From Symsagittifera roscoffensis (Eukaryota; Xenacoelomorpha; Acoela; Convolutidae): a stretch of DNA of 64,000 nt. Within the stretch, counting starts at the first letter, position 1. Every line of letters begins with the position of its first letter. The notes under the pieces are model-generated. The model made no database searches and was not told the origin of the DNA. It saw nothing but the letters and a program-made list of their open reading frames with translations. The position numbers and the translations under genes are program-made. Positions 43,650-56,842 of the stretch are shown here, one piece after another. Location: positions 44,707,629 through 44,771,628 of the forward strand of contig NC_087067.1 of assembly GCF_963678635.1 (NCBI RefSeq), given 5' to 3'.

Positions 43650-45313
43650 ATTATTCAATTAAAAAACATACTGCGAAAATCCGCCTCCAAATCGCAAAAC
43701 TTTGAGGTCGGCACCAAGTTTTGATCATCCTAAAAATGCATAACGAGGCCAAACGGTGCAGATAAGGCGCACATATTTTTGCTTGTATGACTTTTGATTC
43801 CGAACACAAGTCTTTAAGCATCTTAAATTTGCAAGTGAGATCCACTTGCTGATTTTTTTTAGAAACTAGTAACCTAAATTTTGTCGGCACATAAAATAAG
43901 TCGCGACATCGGCAACGAGCTGGTATAGCAGTCTAATCAGTTCCTCAGTTTTCTCATGGATTTGGCAATTCTACAAGGATTCCGAATTTGCAGCTGCTAT
44001 GCTTTATCATCTATTTGTCTTTGGATTCCACAACAACAAGAAGATCCCAGAAAAAATAGCCCTTTGCGGAATACACGACTAAAAATTTCGCCAATTTTCT
44101 TGTGGAATCGCATTTCGACTTCAAAAAATGCAGATAGGCCCCATAGTTCGCAAATAAACGCAATCTCCTGTTTTCTCATTTTTCTATTATTTAAACCAAA
44201 AGATCTTCCTGTTGATGCGAGGTTCGCGCGAGTCCATATTTTGAGAGCTTTATTTTGAAAAGAACCCTAAAAACTGTGTTTGTAGTATTATTTTTTATAC
44301 TGTAATTGTAATAATAGAAACTTCTTTCATATGAACAAATGACTTAATGGAGCTGAGCTAAGCAACTGCTTTTAAACGCACAAGCCGACAAAAATTAGGC
44401 TACTATTTTGCATGTAGAAGATGCACAAACCCCTAGTATTTACCAATAGAATACTGATAAAGTTCAAAATTTGACGGAGGACATAGATGGCAAATTTTAA
44501 ATCGGCACACTAAAGTAAGTTTTAAGATTTAATGATCACAAGTTTTTCCAGCATGCCCCAACTCAACTAAATGTTTGGCTCGGTAAGTTTCTTGAAATAA
44601 TCATTTCATGTCAAGAAAAAGACAAAATTCAGAAAGATCGTCAGTCAAATTTCCGACACAAACCGATTGCTATCAAAGTTACCCTTTTCATTAGCCTCAA
44701 ATTACCAAAAATCACAAATCATAGATATGCATTCGAAAAGGCCGACTGTTTAGTTTGCATGCCTCAAAAGAATCTGAACCAGCTAACCCATATTGCTTGA
44801 GAAAAGTCAACAAAAACATCAGGGAACGGTTGGTTATGAAAAAAGAATTATGATTTACCACAACAGAATAACAGAATCTACAGAGCCTATATCAAGTTTT
44901 CACAACGGAATTTTGCGAACACTTTCATACTATAAGAAAAAACTCGAAAATTTGCAAAAAAGAACAAAACAATTTCTTGAAAGATTCTCAAAGATTGAAT
45001 AGGTAGAACAAAATTCCAAAAATTATATAAAGTCGACTGATATAAACTCAAAAAAGCAGTCGTTGGAGAAAAATCTTCAAAAAGCCAAAAATATCTCATA
45101 TGCATAAACAAAACACCAACAAAACTAATTACAACCAAAAACAAAAATGACAAGTCAACCAACAAAATTGAAAAAAGTGAACCGTTGAATAACTACTTTG
45201 TCGACTTCCTTCGGCACAAAATCAAGTTGAAATTAAGTTCGAACCAATTGAAATTTAAAAAAATCACAGTCGATCAGCGTCCAATCAGCGAAATATTGAG
45301 GCAATAAAATGTT
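43650..45313. other. AT-rich DNA upstream of the GPCR, nothing recognised
   Basis: Neither strand shows a domain or clear splice-bounded exon. If the GPCR has an upstream exon or promoter it should be in this area, but no reliable element was identified. Confidence 0.4.
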
Positions 45314-45652
45314 AACAAGACTGCTCGTATCAGGGCGAAGCCCTGAGTGTTCCGACTGCCTCTTAAGGTTTATGGAGCAGCAGTAATAACATAAAAAAAT
45401 TAAATGAAACAAAATGAAATGATTTTTTTTTCTAAAATTTGAAATTTTTTATGAAAATCATCCCCCCACATGCCATATAAAGAATAAAAAGATAGATTTC
45501 GTTCCTTGTAACAAATCAATTATGGCAAATAAGCTTCGTTCAAGCAATTTGGAAAGATTTCTAACACGGATTAAATCTCCGCTTACGCATTAATAGCGCG
45601 AAATTTATCGCGCGTTAATTGTCCCAAATTGGCCAAAATGGCAATTTTTAAG
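45314..45652 (-). mobile_element. Repeat family F1, copy J, left half missing
   Basis: It has the right terminus AACAAGACTGCTCG (as read on plus), perfect hairpin, GCAGTCGGAACA block inverted and central palindrome, and is cut after the GGCAATTTTTA block. The break adjoins the duplicated LINE/LTR block. Confidence 0.83.
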
Positions 45653-45859
45653 CCCATGCTAGTTGTTAATGACCCAGCGGCTTTCAATGCTGCTGGTTTT
45701 TCAAAAAGGCTTCAATTAGTCATATTTTATAAACTCTTTTGTAGAATGAAGGGTAAATTACTTGAAAATCAACAAGACCTTCCGCAAAAGTTCAGCTTCT
45801 TCTTTTCCTTGAACATTTTTACGAGCTGAACAATCAATAGGACGTGCATAACTTGCAGT

Positions 45860-46600
45860 TCTGTACCTGAACTTCGCTAAAGCATTCGATACTGTACCTC
45901 TTGACATCCTTCTCAACATGAGTAAAACAATTGGCGTCAGTGGAAAACTTCTATTTATCTTACTCTTTAAACTCTCTAAGAGAAAGCAATGGAAAAAAAA
46001 TCTAAAACTGCAGCTCAGTTGAGAGAGAAGTTACCGTTGCAGTTCAACAAGGGTTAATTTTAAAAGGATTGCTTTTTCTGTTGTTCATCAGCAATCTTCA
46101 AAAATTTCTGAACTTAAAAAGCTTCGGATAAGCCAATAATTTTAAAGCTAATTTACTAATTCAAAAACCGCTGGATAAATCAGCAATGAAAACTGGAACC
46201 TGGCTAAAGCCAAAAAAATGCAAACTAATTTCGAAAAAATCAATTCTCCTCAGCGCCAGAAGGTAATCTAAAAGCAATTCTTTTGATCAAATGGCCTGCC
46301 TGAGTAAAGTCTCAGCTTGACCTTGGATTGATTTACTAGAAAGCATACCTGTAAACAAAACTGTTTGCAACGAACAAGAGAATCAGCGCTTTATTTCAAA
46401 TCAAATGGAGCCTCACAAAAAAATTCTGTTCTACCATCAAGTAAAACGCGTACACAGGATATGCTGTATTCATAGTAACTCTTTGGTAGAGCTAAAATGG
46501 AACAACTTGAAAGGGTTCAAAGTCTTGCAAAAGGTCTTCTTTATTTCTAAGTAAAATTTATTCGGAAAGACTGAGAGAAATCTCAAACTTTTCCCTCAGC
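45860..46600 (+). pseudogene. LINE fragment X: reverse transcriptase and 3' end, copy 1
   Basis: It encodes a broken non-LTR reverse transcriptase: a catalytic-motif A-like FAKAFDTVPLDILLN equivalent, then VAVQQG and LLFLLFISNLQ resembling the GVPQGSxLGPLLFLLYINDL motif. Several stops and frame changes follow. The last part matches the C-terminal basic region (QVKRVHR). Confidence 0.72.
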
Positions 46601-46675
46601 CTATACATCGAAAGTACACGATATTTTTTTATTACTAGCCATAATCAAAGCCAATACGACGTAAAGCAAATTCTA

Positions 46676-47231
46676 ACTAGGATAGCCAATTACTGTGCAA
46701 GTAGCACAGAATGCTCCAAGCATATTATTTAGAAAACCGCGGTTTACGAAGTTTTTTTTCTCCAAATTAGTGTAGATTATCTGCTTGTTGTGATGAAAGG
46801 ATATGACGTAAAAATGTAGTTCAGGTATATTAGATAATCATAGTATATAGCCAAAATGGACTAAAAATTTTGTAGAAAAATGACAAGAAAAACTAATTTT
46901 TTTTTGAAGTTTATGGTTCTCAAAATGCAGCTAAAAAACTCAAACAAACAGTTTTACTTGCTAAAAGTTAAGTCTTAAGGTTTTAAATCAGGCGTAACTC
47001 AGCTGTTGTAAGGCGCCTCGCTTGCTCTGTTTGCTCGAATTAAGGCGAAAAATCAAAGTTTTCAAACCGGTTTTTCTCGACACTAGAAAAAAAATTGTGA
47101 GAATTTTTTTAAATGTGGTTCGAATCACGAAGAGCTTCAAAATGATATATCACTCAACCCAGTCCAATGATTATTTGTTTTACCTGATTTTGTGTGAGAA
47201 AAAAACACTCCAGAATACAAAGTTCCTACTC
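46676..47231 (-). mobile_element. Repeat family F2, copy near 47 kb
   Basis: On the minus strand the right end has GGAGCATTCTGTGCTACTTG with CACAG completing the hairpin, then GGCTATCC. The opposite end has ACACAAAATCAGG-like sequence as in other copies. It lies in the segment present only in block copy 1. Confidence 0.55.
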
Positions 47232-47621
47232 GAAACAACATGATTTGAAGGCTGCTGGGTTACTCGACAATCAGTCAGGGGCGAATTTGAATTTTGAAAA
47301 AGCAGATTACGAAAAAGAGACGACAATTTTCACAGGCTAATTATTCTACAGCTGTTTTATTGCACCGGTCCTACTTTCAATTTGAGACAAAACAATAGTA
47401 CCTTGACTTCTATGTATAAAAAAATTTCTGAGAAATATTACAATGAGAGATAGAGAAAAACGTAAACTTTATAAATGCACAGAAATTTGATTTTTATACA
47501 TTATAGAAAAATACAATTGATTAAAAAAGGTTAAAATATAAATGACAATTTATTTGGTAGAAATCCGATTGAAAATCCATGCGGATTTGCAATCGGAATC
47601 CGCGTAGATTCCGATTCCACC

Positions 47622-47987
47622 TTGATTAATGAAGTTTTGAATCAAATTGATTGGAAAGATGAAAACAATGTTGCGTCTGTCCGAAGACTTGGTAAATCAT
47701 CCAAACCTGATAGTATTGAAAGACGCCTTTCTCGCCCTCTTTTTATAACATCAAATACACATCATTTCATTGATAAGTGCTTTGCGCGAAGTCACAAACT
47801 CCAGTCGTTTAAATTTCCGGTATATAACAAAAAACATTTTTCTTCAGCTAAACGTGAATTAAAAAAAAACATTCTTGCCAAAAGATATGATATGAATACA
47901 AATGAATCCAAAAACAGAAATGATTTTCGTATTAAAAACTTCAGCTATTCTTTAAAAAAAATTGGTGAAAATGGATTGACTACTTGA
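47622..47987 (+). pseudogene. LINE Y ORF1, C-terminal part (copy 1)
   Basis: The 121-residue frame reads ASVRRLGKSSKPDSIERRLS, then RPLFITSNTHHFIDKCFARS, the RLGK and RPLxITF pattern of non-LTR retrotransposon ORF1 proteins, which are RNA-binding chaperones. It ends with a Lys/Asn-rich tail. No upstream zinc region is recognised, so the ORF is probably 5' truncated. Confidence 0.68.
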
Positions 47988-47999
47988 AACAAACTGGTT

Positions 48000-50960
48000 A
48001 CTGTTTAATTGCCAATCTTTTTGTGTCCTAGAACGACGCCAATATTTACTCAAATGTATCCACTCAAATTATATTTTCCTTTGTTTTGTTACCGGAACCT
48101 GGCTTTCCGATGAAACCAATGATTCAGAGGTTTTTCTTGGTGTACCAATCAAAGTGCTATTTAGATCTGACCAAGCTTATGGTGAACATAGTGGGTTTAT
48201 TATAGTTTATCGTATTTTGTCCAATTTTACAATATTAGACTAATCAATCGCTTGTAATTCTTTAAGCATTGCATGTGCTCTAATAAGCACTTCGTATAAA
48301 AACTTCTGCGCTTTAGTTTATATTTCACCTTCATCTTCTATTTACCGAAACAATAGTCTACCAGATTGCTCATGTATCAAAGACTAGGAAAAAATTCGAA
48401 CGGTTTGCTCTATCACACGGGCAAATTTCATATAATATTCATCATCTAGGTGATTTCAATATGTCTGCTACAAATTGGGAATTATTTTCTTCAAACAGTT
48501 CCAAATCAACTTTTTTGGAAAGTACATCTGACATGGGGTTAAATCAATTCATAAATGTACCTAATCATGTTGAAGGAAATAAATACCTTTGATATTATTT
48601 TCGCCAACACCGATAAACTGTCTTTTTCAATCGAAAACTTAGAGATATCGGACCATTTTCCTTTTAACTTTCAATCATCTCTAGACTAATCTCCAGATGA
48701 AGTAAATATTTCAAAGTCTTCTTTTTCCCACATTGTCTTCAATATGTTTCTAGGATTTTGGTTTGAGTTTTTAAACTTATGTCTCCCACCTGGAAATGAT
48801 TTAACTTCACATTGGTACAGTCATCTTCTCCATGCTTTATCAAACTCGGCTGACTCTAAACGTAGAAAACGTCTAGATACTCCTAACTATTAATATTACT
48901 CCTCTCACACTATGCAATTAATAAATTGTAGAAACACAAAGAAGCGCAAGTTAGAGAAGCATTGGTCTTTACGTTTGACACTAAAACATCATGATTTGAG
49001 CCACCAGTTATCAGAATCGATAGATCATGACAAATGTTTATTGGTAGATAAAATCAAACTTTCAGATTCTAAAAACTGTTTTCAAATGCTTGGTTCAATC
49101 AAGAAAACTAAAATGTTCTGGGAAAAAAAAACAGCAACCTCGGATATCGAGACAGCTGAATTTTTCAACAATTTTTTTTTGGATCAGTTTTTGCTCCTAA
49201 AATGGATTTTCAATTACTTGACATTTGAAAAAACAAAAAAACTTGAAAACATTTCTTGCTAATTTCTGAACTTGAGCAGTTTTTTTGTCTTGTGATGATA
49301 ATTCATTAATAGGCTCTGACCACAATCCATCATTGGTGTTACATCAATGCTCTTCCATAGTTGCACCCGCAGTTTATGCATTATTCAATTCTGTATTCAA
49401 AGTAACACATGTCCTTCTATATGGAAATTATCTTACGTTACACTTTTGCACAAATCCGGTTCAACCAGCAACATGGCGAATTACAGACCAATAAAAACTT
49501 TGCCTAAACTATCAGTGCTATTTGAACGTGTTTTATTTGATTTCATATACCCAGAAATAAATTTATTGATAAACGAAAAACAACATAGCTTCATGAAAAA
49601 CAGAAGCACAACTACTCAATTACTGGCTTTTTTAGGTGCAATATTTAACTGTAAAGATGAAAAAATTCTCTGTTCATCTGTTTATTTTGATTTTCATTCA
49701 ATTCAGTTCGCAATCATTTACTTTTGCGAAAACTCCGTCTACTTGGTTTTGTTACCAAAATCATTATTTTAAATATCCGATTATCTCCCATACCGTTATC
49801 AATCTGTTAGAATAAACGATACTTTTTTCAAGCCCTATCAAAGTAACTTCAGGTGTTCCTCAAGTAAATGTTTTGGGTCCTCTTTTTTTCATTTTATTGA
49901 TAAATGATTTTCCGGACTGCGTGATGAACGGTATATTTTCGCATACTGCAATGACATGAAGTTATAACCAACTACCACAAGTCCCATTTTAATCCAGAAT
50001 GACATTTATAGTCTCTCAACTGTTACACAATTAAATAGTCTTCATTTTCACTCTTCAAAGTCGAAGATACTATCTTTTGGATCAACTCATGATACATCAG
50101 TTTTTTTTTGAATGGAACAATCGTTGAGCAAATTGATGATATCAAAAATTTTGAAATGTTAATATCCAATAAGTTAAACTGGTCAAATCACGTTGATAAA
50201 GAAATTGCAAAATAATCGAAAGTGAGTAACTTCAATCGCAGAAGTGTGCCATATCAAATTTTTGTTAGTCGCAAAAAACTTTCAGGCCAATCATTGATAT
50301 TGTCTGTTTTATTTTACTGTTCCCCTGTTTGGTCGACATTTTGATTTCTGGTTTACGCAAAATGGAATGTTTTCAGCTGAAAGTAGTCCATTCGATTTAC
50401 GAATGTGATGATTACAACACCGCTTTATTTTATACTATTTTTCACTTATTAGTTTTCAGGTTGCTCGAACAGATCTCGTTTTCCTATGGAAAATTGTAAA
50501 TAAGAAAAAAAGAAACGTCCAAATTTCCTCGTCTCAAATCCGGGTTTTTTGCAACATGATAAAGTGAAAACAATCTTTTCGACATCCAACATTATCACAA
50601 ATTCAAATCAGACAACAACTCTTTGTTCGCGCACCTAGACTAGCCAACTATTTGTTATCTCCTTATGTGATAAATTTTGAAAGCCCCTTTTCCTAATTTA
50701 TACATTCATTGGACTTTTTCATTAAGACTCATGAACCTTTTTTGTAAATTGTAAGTGTTCTATCTGCCGATCCTAAGTCATTCTTTATATTGTAAGGTAC
50801 TTTTTATTTTTTTTCTGTTTAATTTATTCAAACTAGGTGTTAAGTTTATTGTTGTACTTCCTATTTACATGAAATGGAGTCTCTTACTACTACCAGTACT
50901 GCTACTACTACTAAAAATAAATTTAATTGAATATAAAGTTTTTTTTTTGTAATTGTATAT
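48000..50960 (+). pseudogene. LINE Y ORF2 (endonuclease and reverse transcriptase), copy 1, heavily broken
   Basis: Across frames one finds endonuclease motifs (TGTWLSDET near 48098, HLGDFNMSATNW near 48447, ISDHFPF near 48650) and reverse transcriptase motifs (KSGSTSNMANYRPI near 49455, SGVPQ near 49850, LLINDFPDC near 49895). Domain order is that of APE-type LINEs. Stops and frameshifts are numerous. The 3' end has a TACTACTACTAAAAATAAA tail near 50890-50930. Confidence 0.78.
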
Positions 50961-51121
50961 GAATGGAAGTTTCCTTGTTACTAAATTGTGAAGAACATAG
51001 TTTAAACTAGTTTCGCAAAATTCATTGCTAATTTATGATGTCTCTGAACTGTCAACGCATTAAATAGCTTTGACAAATATGCAAACGCCTTGACAGGGGG
51101 AGAAAACTTCACTTTATATGG

Positions 51122-51387
51122 TGTCAGAAAAAGCTGTCAAAAGGTGCGAAAATCAGTAAATCTGGGTAAAAACTCGGGTTAAGAATAGAAACGGGTCGAT
51201 CAGTTCGTTTATAAACCCTTCCCTGATAATCCCTTTCAATAATAAACTCCTGCAATTATCACATAAGTCTGCGGGACAAACATTGAATATAAATACTAAA
51301 GCAGTTGAAGATATTTCGAATTTTCAATTCAACTTATACTCAATCCTTGTTTCTTTTCGAGAAAGAACGGGTTGGGCTGATCCTACA
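51122..51387 (+). repeat. LTR of the second retrotransposon, copy 1 (45-bp shorter)
   Basis: It runs TGTCAGAAAA...CCTACA and is followed by TGGCGACAG, a plausible primer binding site. Compared with the LTR at 56100-56410 it lacks about 45 bp in the region after AATCTGGGTAAAA. Confidence 0.7.
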
Positions 51388-51743
51388 GTGGCGACAGAGA
51401 AAACAATAAGAGTCAGGAAGAACAAGTGAGTTTCAAAAAAAATTTAGAAGTGATCAAAGTCAACCAGGAAAATTCGACTAAAAAGCGATCGACCTTGAAA
51501 TTTTTCCGCTGATTTGAGTAGTAATTTGTCAATGAATCTTGTAAAATCAGAAGTAATTGAACCGAATTCAACGGAAAGGTAAAGACAACCAAGTTGGATA
51601 AACAAACTTTTTGAGATAAAGCGGATAAACTGTAGTTGGAGGGACACAAAAACCTTAGTTTAAGATGAAAATAGCGGGTAAGACCTAAAGAAACTCCAAC
51701 TACAGGGATAACTTGATAAATAATTAATAAGGGTGGATTTAAG

Positions 51744-52003
51744 TATGGCATTGGCAAGTTTGCTATCCAAGATGTTATTGCTGGAGGCATTCACCGGTTC
51801 TAAGGACTTTGAAAGCTTCTTAACAATTTGAGCTATTAGCCGGAATGCAAACTTGGAAACGTACTGTAATTAGAACTGGAACTGATGAACGGCCGCATTA
51901 TTTCGCGTTAAGATTGCAGAAATCTGAAATCGAGTTTTACCGTACCCTTCCAAAGGAACCAGAAATAGCTATGATGAGACCTTTAAACCTTTTTGAAGAC
52001 ATT
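51744..52003 (+). pseudogene. Truncated gag start of the second LTR element, copy 1
   Basis: It starts ATG at 51744 (MALASLLSKM) and follows the gag of copy 2 up to the FED residues, where the block junction cuts it. It contains the same early frame break after SKDFESFL as copy 2, so this damage predates the duplication. Confidence 0.7.
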
Positions 52004-52124
52004 TTGTAGAATGAAGGGTAAATTACTTGAAAATCAACAAGAGCTTCTGCAACAGTTCAGCTTCTTCTTTTCCTTGAACATTTTTACGAGCTGTACAATC
52101 AATAGGTCGTGCATAACTTGCAGT

Positions 52125-52833
52125 TCTGTATTTGAATTTCGCTAAAGCATTCGATACTGTACCTCTTGACATCCTTCTCAACATGAGTAAAACAATTGGC
52201 GTCAGTGGAAAACTTCTATTTATCTTACTCTTACAACTCTCTAAGAGAAAGCGATGGGAAAAAATTAAATACTGCGGCTCAGTTGAGAGAGAGATTACCG
52301 TTGCAGTTCAGCAAGGGTTAATGTTAAAAGAATTGCTTTTTCTGTTGTTCATCAGCAATCTACAAAAAGTTCTGAACATAAAAAACTTTGGATAACCCAA
52401 TAATTTGAAAGCTAATTTATTAATTCAAAAGTCGCTGGATAAATGAACAATGTAACACTGGAACGTGGCTAAAGCCAAAAAAATGCAAACAAATTTCAAA
52501 AAAATCAATTCTCCTCAGCGCCAGAAGGTAATCTAAAAGCAACTCTTTTTCTCAAATGGCCTGCTTACCTCGGACGGATTTACCAGAAAGCATACCTGTA
52601 GAGATAACTGTTCGTACCGAACTAGAAAATCAGCGTTTTATTTCAAATCAAAGAAAGCCTCACCTAGAAATGCTGTTCTACCATCAAGTAAAACGCGTGC
52701 ACAGGATATGTCGTACCCAGAGTAACTCTTTCGTAGAGCTAATATGGAACAATTTTCAAAATCTTGCATAAGGTATTCTTGTGTCAAGTAAAATTTATTC
52801 GGAAAGACTGATAGAAATTTCAAACTTTTCCCT
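52125..52833 (+). pseudogene. LINE fragment X, copy 2
   Basis: Reverse transcriptase remnant with FAKAFDTVPLDILLN, VAVQQG and LLFLLFISNL. This copy keeps an 87-codon open frame (52132-52395) but then breaks. It fuses at 52834 to the ORF1 tail of LINE Y. Confidence 0.72.
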
Positions 52834-55800
52834 GAAACGTGAATTAAAAAAAAACATTCTTGCCAAAAGATATGATATGAATACAAATGAATCCAAAAAC
52901 AGAAATGATTTTCGTATTAAAAACTTCAACTATTCTTTAAAAAAAATTGGTGAAAATGGATTGACTACTTGAAACAAACTGGTTACTGTTTAATTGCCAA
53001 TCTTTTTGTGTCCTAGAACGACGCCAATATTTACTCAAATGTATCCACTCAAATTATATTTTCCTTTGTTTTGTCACCGGAACCTGGCTTTCCGATGAAA
53101 CCAATGATTCAGAAGTTTTTCTTGGTGTACCAATCAAAGTGCTATTTAGATCTGACCAAGCTTATGGTGAACATAGTGGGTTTATTATAGTTTATCGTAT
53201 TTTGTCCAATTTTACAATATTAGACTAATCAATCGCTTGTAATTCTTTAAGCATTGCATGTGCTCTAATAAGCACTTCGTATAAAAACTTCTGCGCTTTA
53301 GTTTATATTTCACCTTCATCTTCTATTTACCGAAACAATAGTCTACCAGATTGCTCATGTATCAAAGACTAGGAAAAAATTCGAACGGTTTGCTCTATCA
53401 CACGGGCAAATTTCATATAATATTCATCATCTAGGTGATTTCAATATGTCTGCTACAAATTGGGAATTATTTTCTTCAAACAGTTCCAAATCAACTTTTT
53501 TGGAAAATACATGTGACATGGGGTTAAATCAATTCATAAATGTACCTAATCATGTTGAAGGAAATAAATACCTTTGATATTATTTTCGCCAACACCGATA
53601 AACTGTCTTTTTCAATCGAAAACTTAGAGATATCGGACCATTTTCCTTTTAACTTTCAATCATCTCTAGACTAATCTCCAGATGAAGTAAATATTTCAAA
53701 GTCTTCTTTTTCCCACATTGTCTTCAATATGTTTCTAGGATTTTGGTTTGAGTTTTTAAACTTATGTCTCCCACCTGGAAATGATTTAACTTCACATTGG
53801 TACAGTCATCTTCTCCATGCTTTATCAAACTCGGCTGACTCTAAACGTAGAAAACGTCTAGATACTCCTAACTATTAATATTACTCCTCTCACACTATGC
53901 AATTAATAAATTGTAGAAACACAAAGAAGCGCAAGTTAGAGAAGCATTGGTCTTTACAATTGACACTAAAACATCATGATTTGAGCCACCAGTTATCAGA
54001 ATCGATAGATCATGACAAATGTTTATTGGTAGATAAAATCAAACTTTCAGATTCTAAAAACTGTTTTCAAATGCTTGGTTCAATCAAGAAAACTAAAATG
54101 TTCTGGGAAAAAAAACAGCAACCTCGGATATCGAGACAGCTGAATTTTTCAACAATTTTTTTTGGATCAGTTTTTGCTCCTAAAATGGATTTTCAATTAC
54201 TTGACATTTGAAAAAACAAAAAAACTTGAAAACATTTCTCGCTAATTTCTGAACTTGAGCAGTTTTTTTGTCTTGTGATGATAATTATTAATAGGCTCTG
54301 ACAAAAATCCATCATTGGTCTTACATCAATGCTCTTCCGTAGTTGCTCCCGCAGTTTATGCATTATTCAATTCTGTATTCAAAGTAACACATGTCCTTCT
54401 ATATGGACATTATCTTAGATTACACTTTTGCACACATCCGGTTCAACCAGCGACATGGCGAATTACAGACCAATAAAAACTTTGCCTAAACATTGCTATT
54501 TGAACGTGTTTAATTTGATTTCATATACCCAGAAATAAATTTAATGATAAATGAAAAACAACATAGCTTCATGAAAAACAGTAGCACAACTACTCAATTA
54601 CTGGCTTGTATAGGTGCAATAGATAACTGTAAAGATGAAAATATTCTCTGTTTATCTGTTTATTTTGTTTTTCATTCGATTCAGTTCGCAATCCTTTACT
54701 TTTGCGAATACTCCGTCTATTTGGTTTTATTACCAAAATCATTATGTTAAATATCCGATTATCTCTCATACCGTTATCAATCTGTTAGAATATACGATAC
54801 TTTTTCAAGCCCTATCAAAGTAACTTCAGGTGTTCCTCAAGTAAATGTTTTGGGTCCTCTTTTTTCATTTTATTGATAAATGATTGTCCGGACTGCGTGA
54901 TGAACGGTATATTTTCGCATACTGCAATGACATGAAGTTACAACCAACTACCACAAATCCCATTTTAATCCAGAACGACATTTATAGTCTCTCAACTGTT
55001 ACACAATTAAATAGTCTTCATTTTCACTCTTCAAAGTCGAAGATACTATCTTTTGGATCAACTCATGATACATCAGTTTTTTTTTGAATGGAACAATCGT
55101 TGAGCAAATTGATGATATCAAAAATTTTGAAATGTTAATATCCAATAAGTTAAACTGGTCAAATCACGTTGATAAACAAATTGCAAAATAATCGAAAGTG
55201 AGTAACTTCAATCGCAGAAGTGTGCCATATCAAATTTTTGTTAGTCGCAAAAAACTTTCAGGCCAATCATTGATATTGTCTGTTTTATTTTACTGTTCCC
55301 CTGTTTGGTCGACATTTTGATTTCTGGTTTACGCAAAATGGAATGTTTTGTGCTGAAAGTAGTCCATTCGATTTACGAATGTGATGATTACAACACCGCT
55401 TTAATTTATACTATTTTGCCAATTTTTGGTTTTCAGGTTGCTCGAACAGATCTCGTTTTCCTATGGAAAATTGTAAATAAGAAAAAAAGAAACGTCCAAA
55501 TTTCCTCAATTCAAATCCGGGTTTTTCACAACATGATAAAGTGAAAACAATCTTTTCGAAATCCAACATTATCACAAATTCAAATCAGACAACAACTTCT
55601 TTGTTTGCGCACCTAGACTAGCCAACTATTTGTTATCTCCTTATGTGATAAATTTTAAAAGCCCCTTTTCCTAATTTATACATTCATTGGACTTTTTCAT
55701 TAAGACTCATGAACCTTTTTTGTAAATTGTAAGTGTTCTATCTGCCGATCCTAAGTCATTCCTTATATTGTAAGGTACTTTTTATTTATTTTTTTGTTTA

Positions 55801-55945
55801 CTTTATTCAAACTAGGTGTTAAGTTTATTGTTGTACTTCCTATTTACATGAAATGGAGTCTCTTACTACTACCACTACTGCTACTACTACTAAAAATAAA
55901 TTTAATTGAATATAAAGTTCTTTTTTGTAATTGTAAATGAATGGA
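52834..55945 (+). pseudogene. LINE Y, copy 2, 5' truncated
   Basis: It starts within the Lys-rich ORF1 tail (ELKKNILAKRYDMNTN) and then repeats the ORF2 endonuclease and reverse transcriptase remnants of copy 1 with the same disabling mutations. Shared stops show both copies descend from one already dead LINE. Confidence 0.8.
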
Positions 55946-56099
55946 AGATTCCTTGTTACTAAATTGTGAAGAACATAGTTTAAACTAGTTTCGCAAAATT
56001 CATTGCTAATTTATGATGTCTCTGAACTGTCAACGCATTAAATAGCCTTGACAAATATGCAAACGCCTTGACAGGGGGAGAAAACTTCACTTTATATGG

Positions 56100-56410
56100 T
56101 GTCAGAAAAAGCTGTCAAAAGGTGCGAAAATCAGTAAATCTGGGTAAAATCAATAATTACTCGGGCTAAGGATAGAAACGGGGCAACCTGGGAACATCAT
56201 ACAAATTGTACATTCAGAGCAATCAGTTCGTTTATAAACCCTTCCCTGATAAACCCTTTCAATAATAAACTCCTGCAATTATCACATAAGTCTGCGGGAC
56301 AAACATTGAATATAAATACTAAAGCAGTTGAAGATTTTTCGATTTTTCAATTCAACTTATACTCAATCCTTGTTTCTGTCCGAGAAAGAACGGGTTAGGC
56401 TGATCCTACA
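56100..56410 (+). repeat. 5' LTR of the second Gypsy-like element
   Basis: TGTCAG...CCTACA, about 311 bp, followed by GTGGCGACAGAG as likely primer binding site. gag follows at 56843. The matching 3' LTR is not seen in the window, so the boundaries rest on TG/CA ends and the primer site. Confidence 0.65.
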
Positions 56411-56842
56411 GTGGCGACAGAGAAAACAATAAGAGTCAGGAAGAACAAGTGAGTTTCAAAAAAAATTTAGAAGTGATCAAATGTTGTCGAGCATGTCACA
56501 AAAACATTACAAATCAAATAAAACGTTAAAACACGTTAAAGTCACGTTTCACAAAGACAACCAGGAAAATTCGACTAAAAAGCGATCGAACTTGAAATTT
56601 TTCCGCTGATTTCAGTAGTAATTTGTCAATGAATCTTGTAAAGTCAGAAGTAATTGAACCGAATTCAACGGAAAGGTAAAGACAACCAAGTTGGATAAAC
56701 AATTTTTTTGAGATAAAAGCGGTTAAAGTGTAGTTGGAGGGACACAAAAACCTTATTTTAAGATGAAAACAGCGGGTAAGACATAGAAAAACTCCAACTA
56801 CAGGGATAACTTGATAAATAATTAATAAGGGTGGATTTAAGT

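Larger units (their letters stand above)
45741..52005 (+). repeat. Composite tandem duplication, copy 1
   Basis: The block begins GTAGAATGAAGGGTAAATTA and contains LINE fragment X, a unique 1.25-kb stretch (46597-47849), LINE Y, and an LTR plus gag start (Z). The same block begins again at 52006. Offsets between copies are 6265 at the start, 4985 in LINE Y and 5099 at the gag ATG, reflecting indels. Confidence 0.85.

Noticed and set aside
44793..45165. Overlapping frames on both strands in A-rich sequence
   Set aside because: Low complexity and no motif; neither looks like an ORF1 or host protein.
51413..51790. Minus-strand frame of 125 codons (also at 56526-56888)
   Set aside because: Antisense shadow of the LTR leader and gag start, repeated because the block is duplicated.
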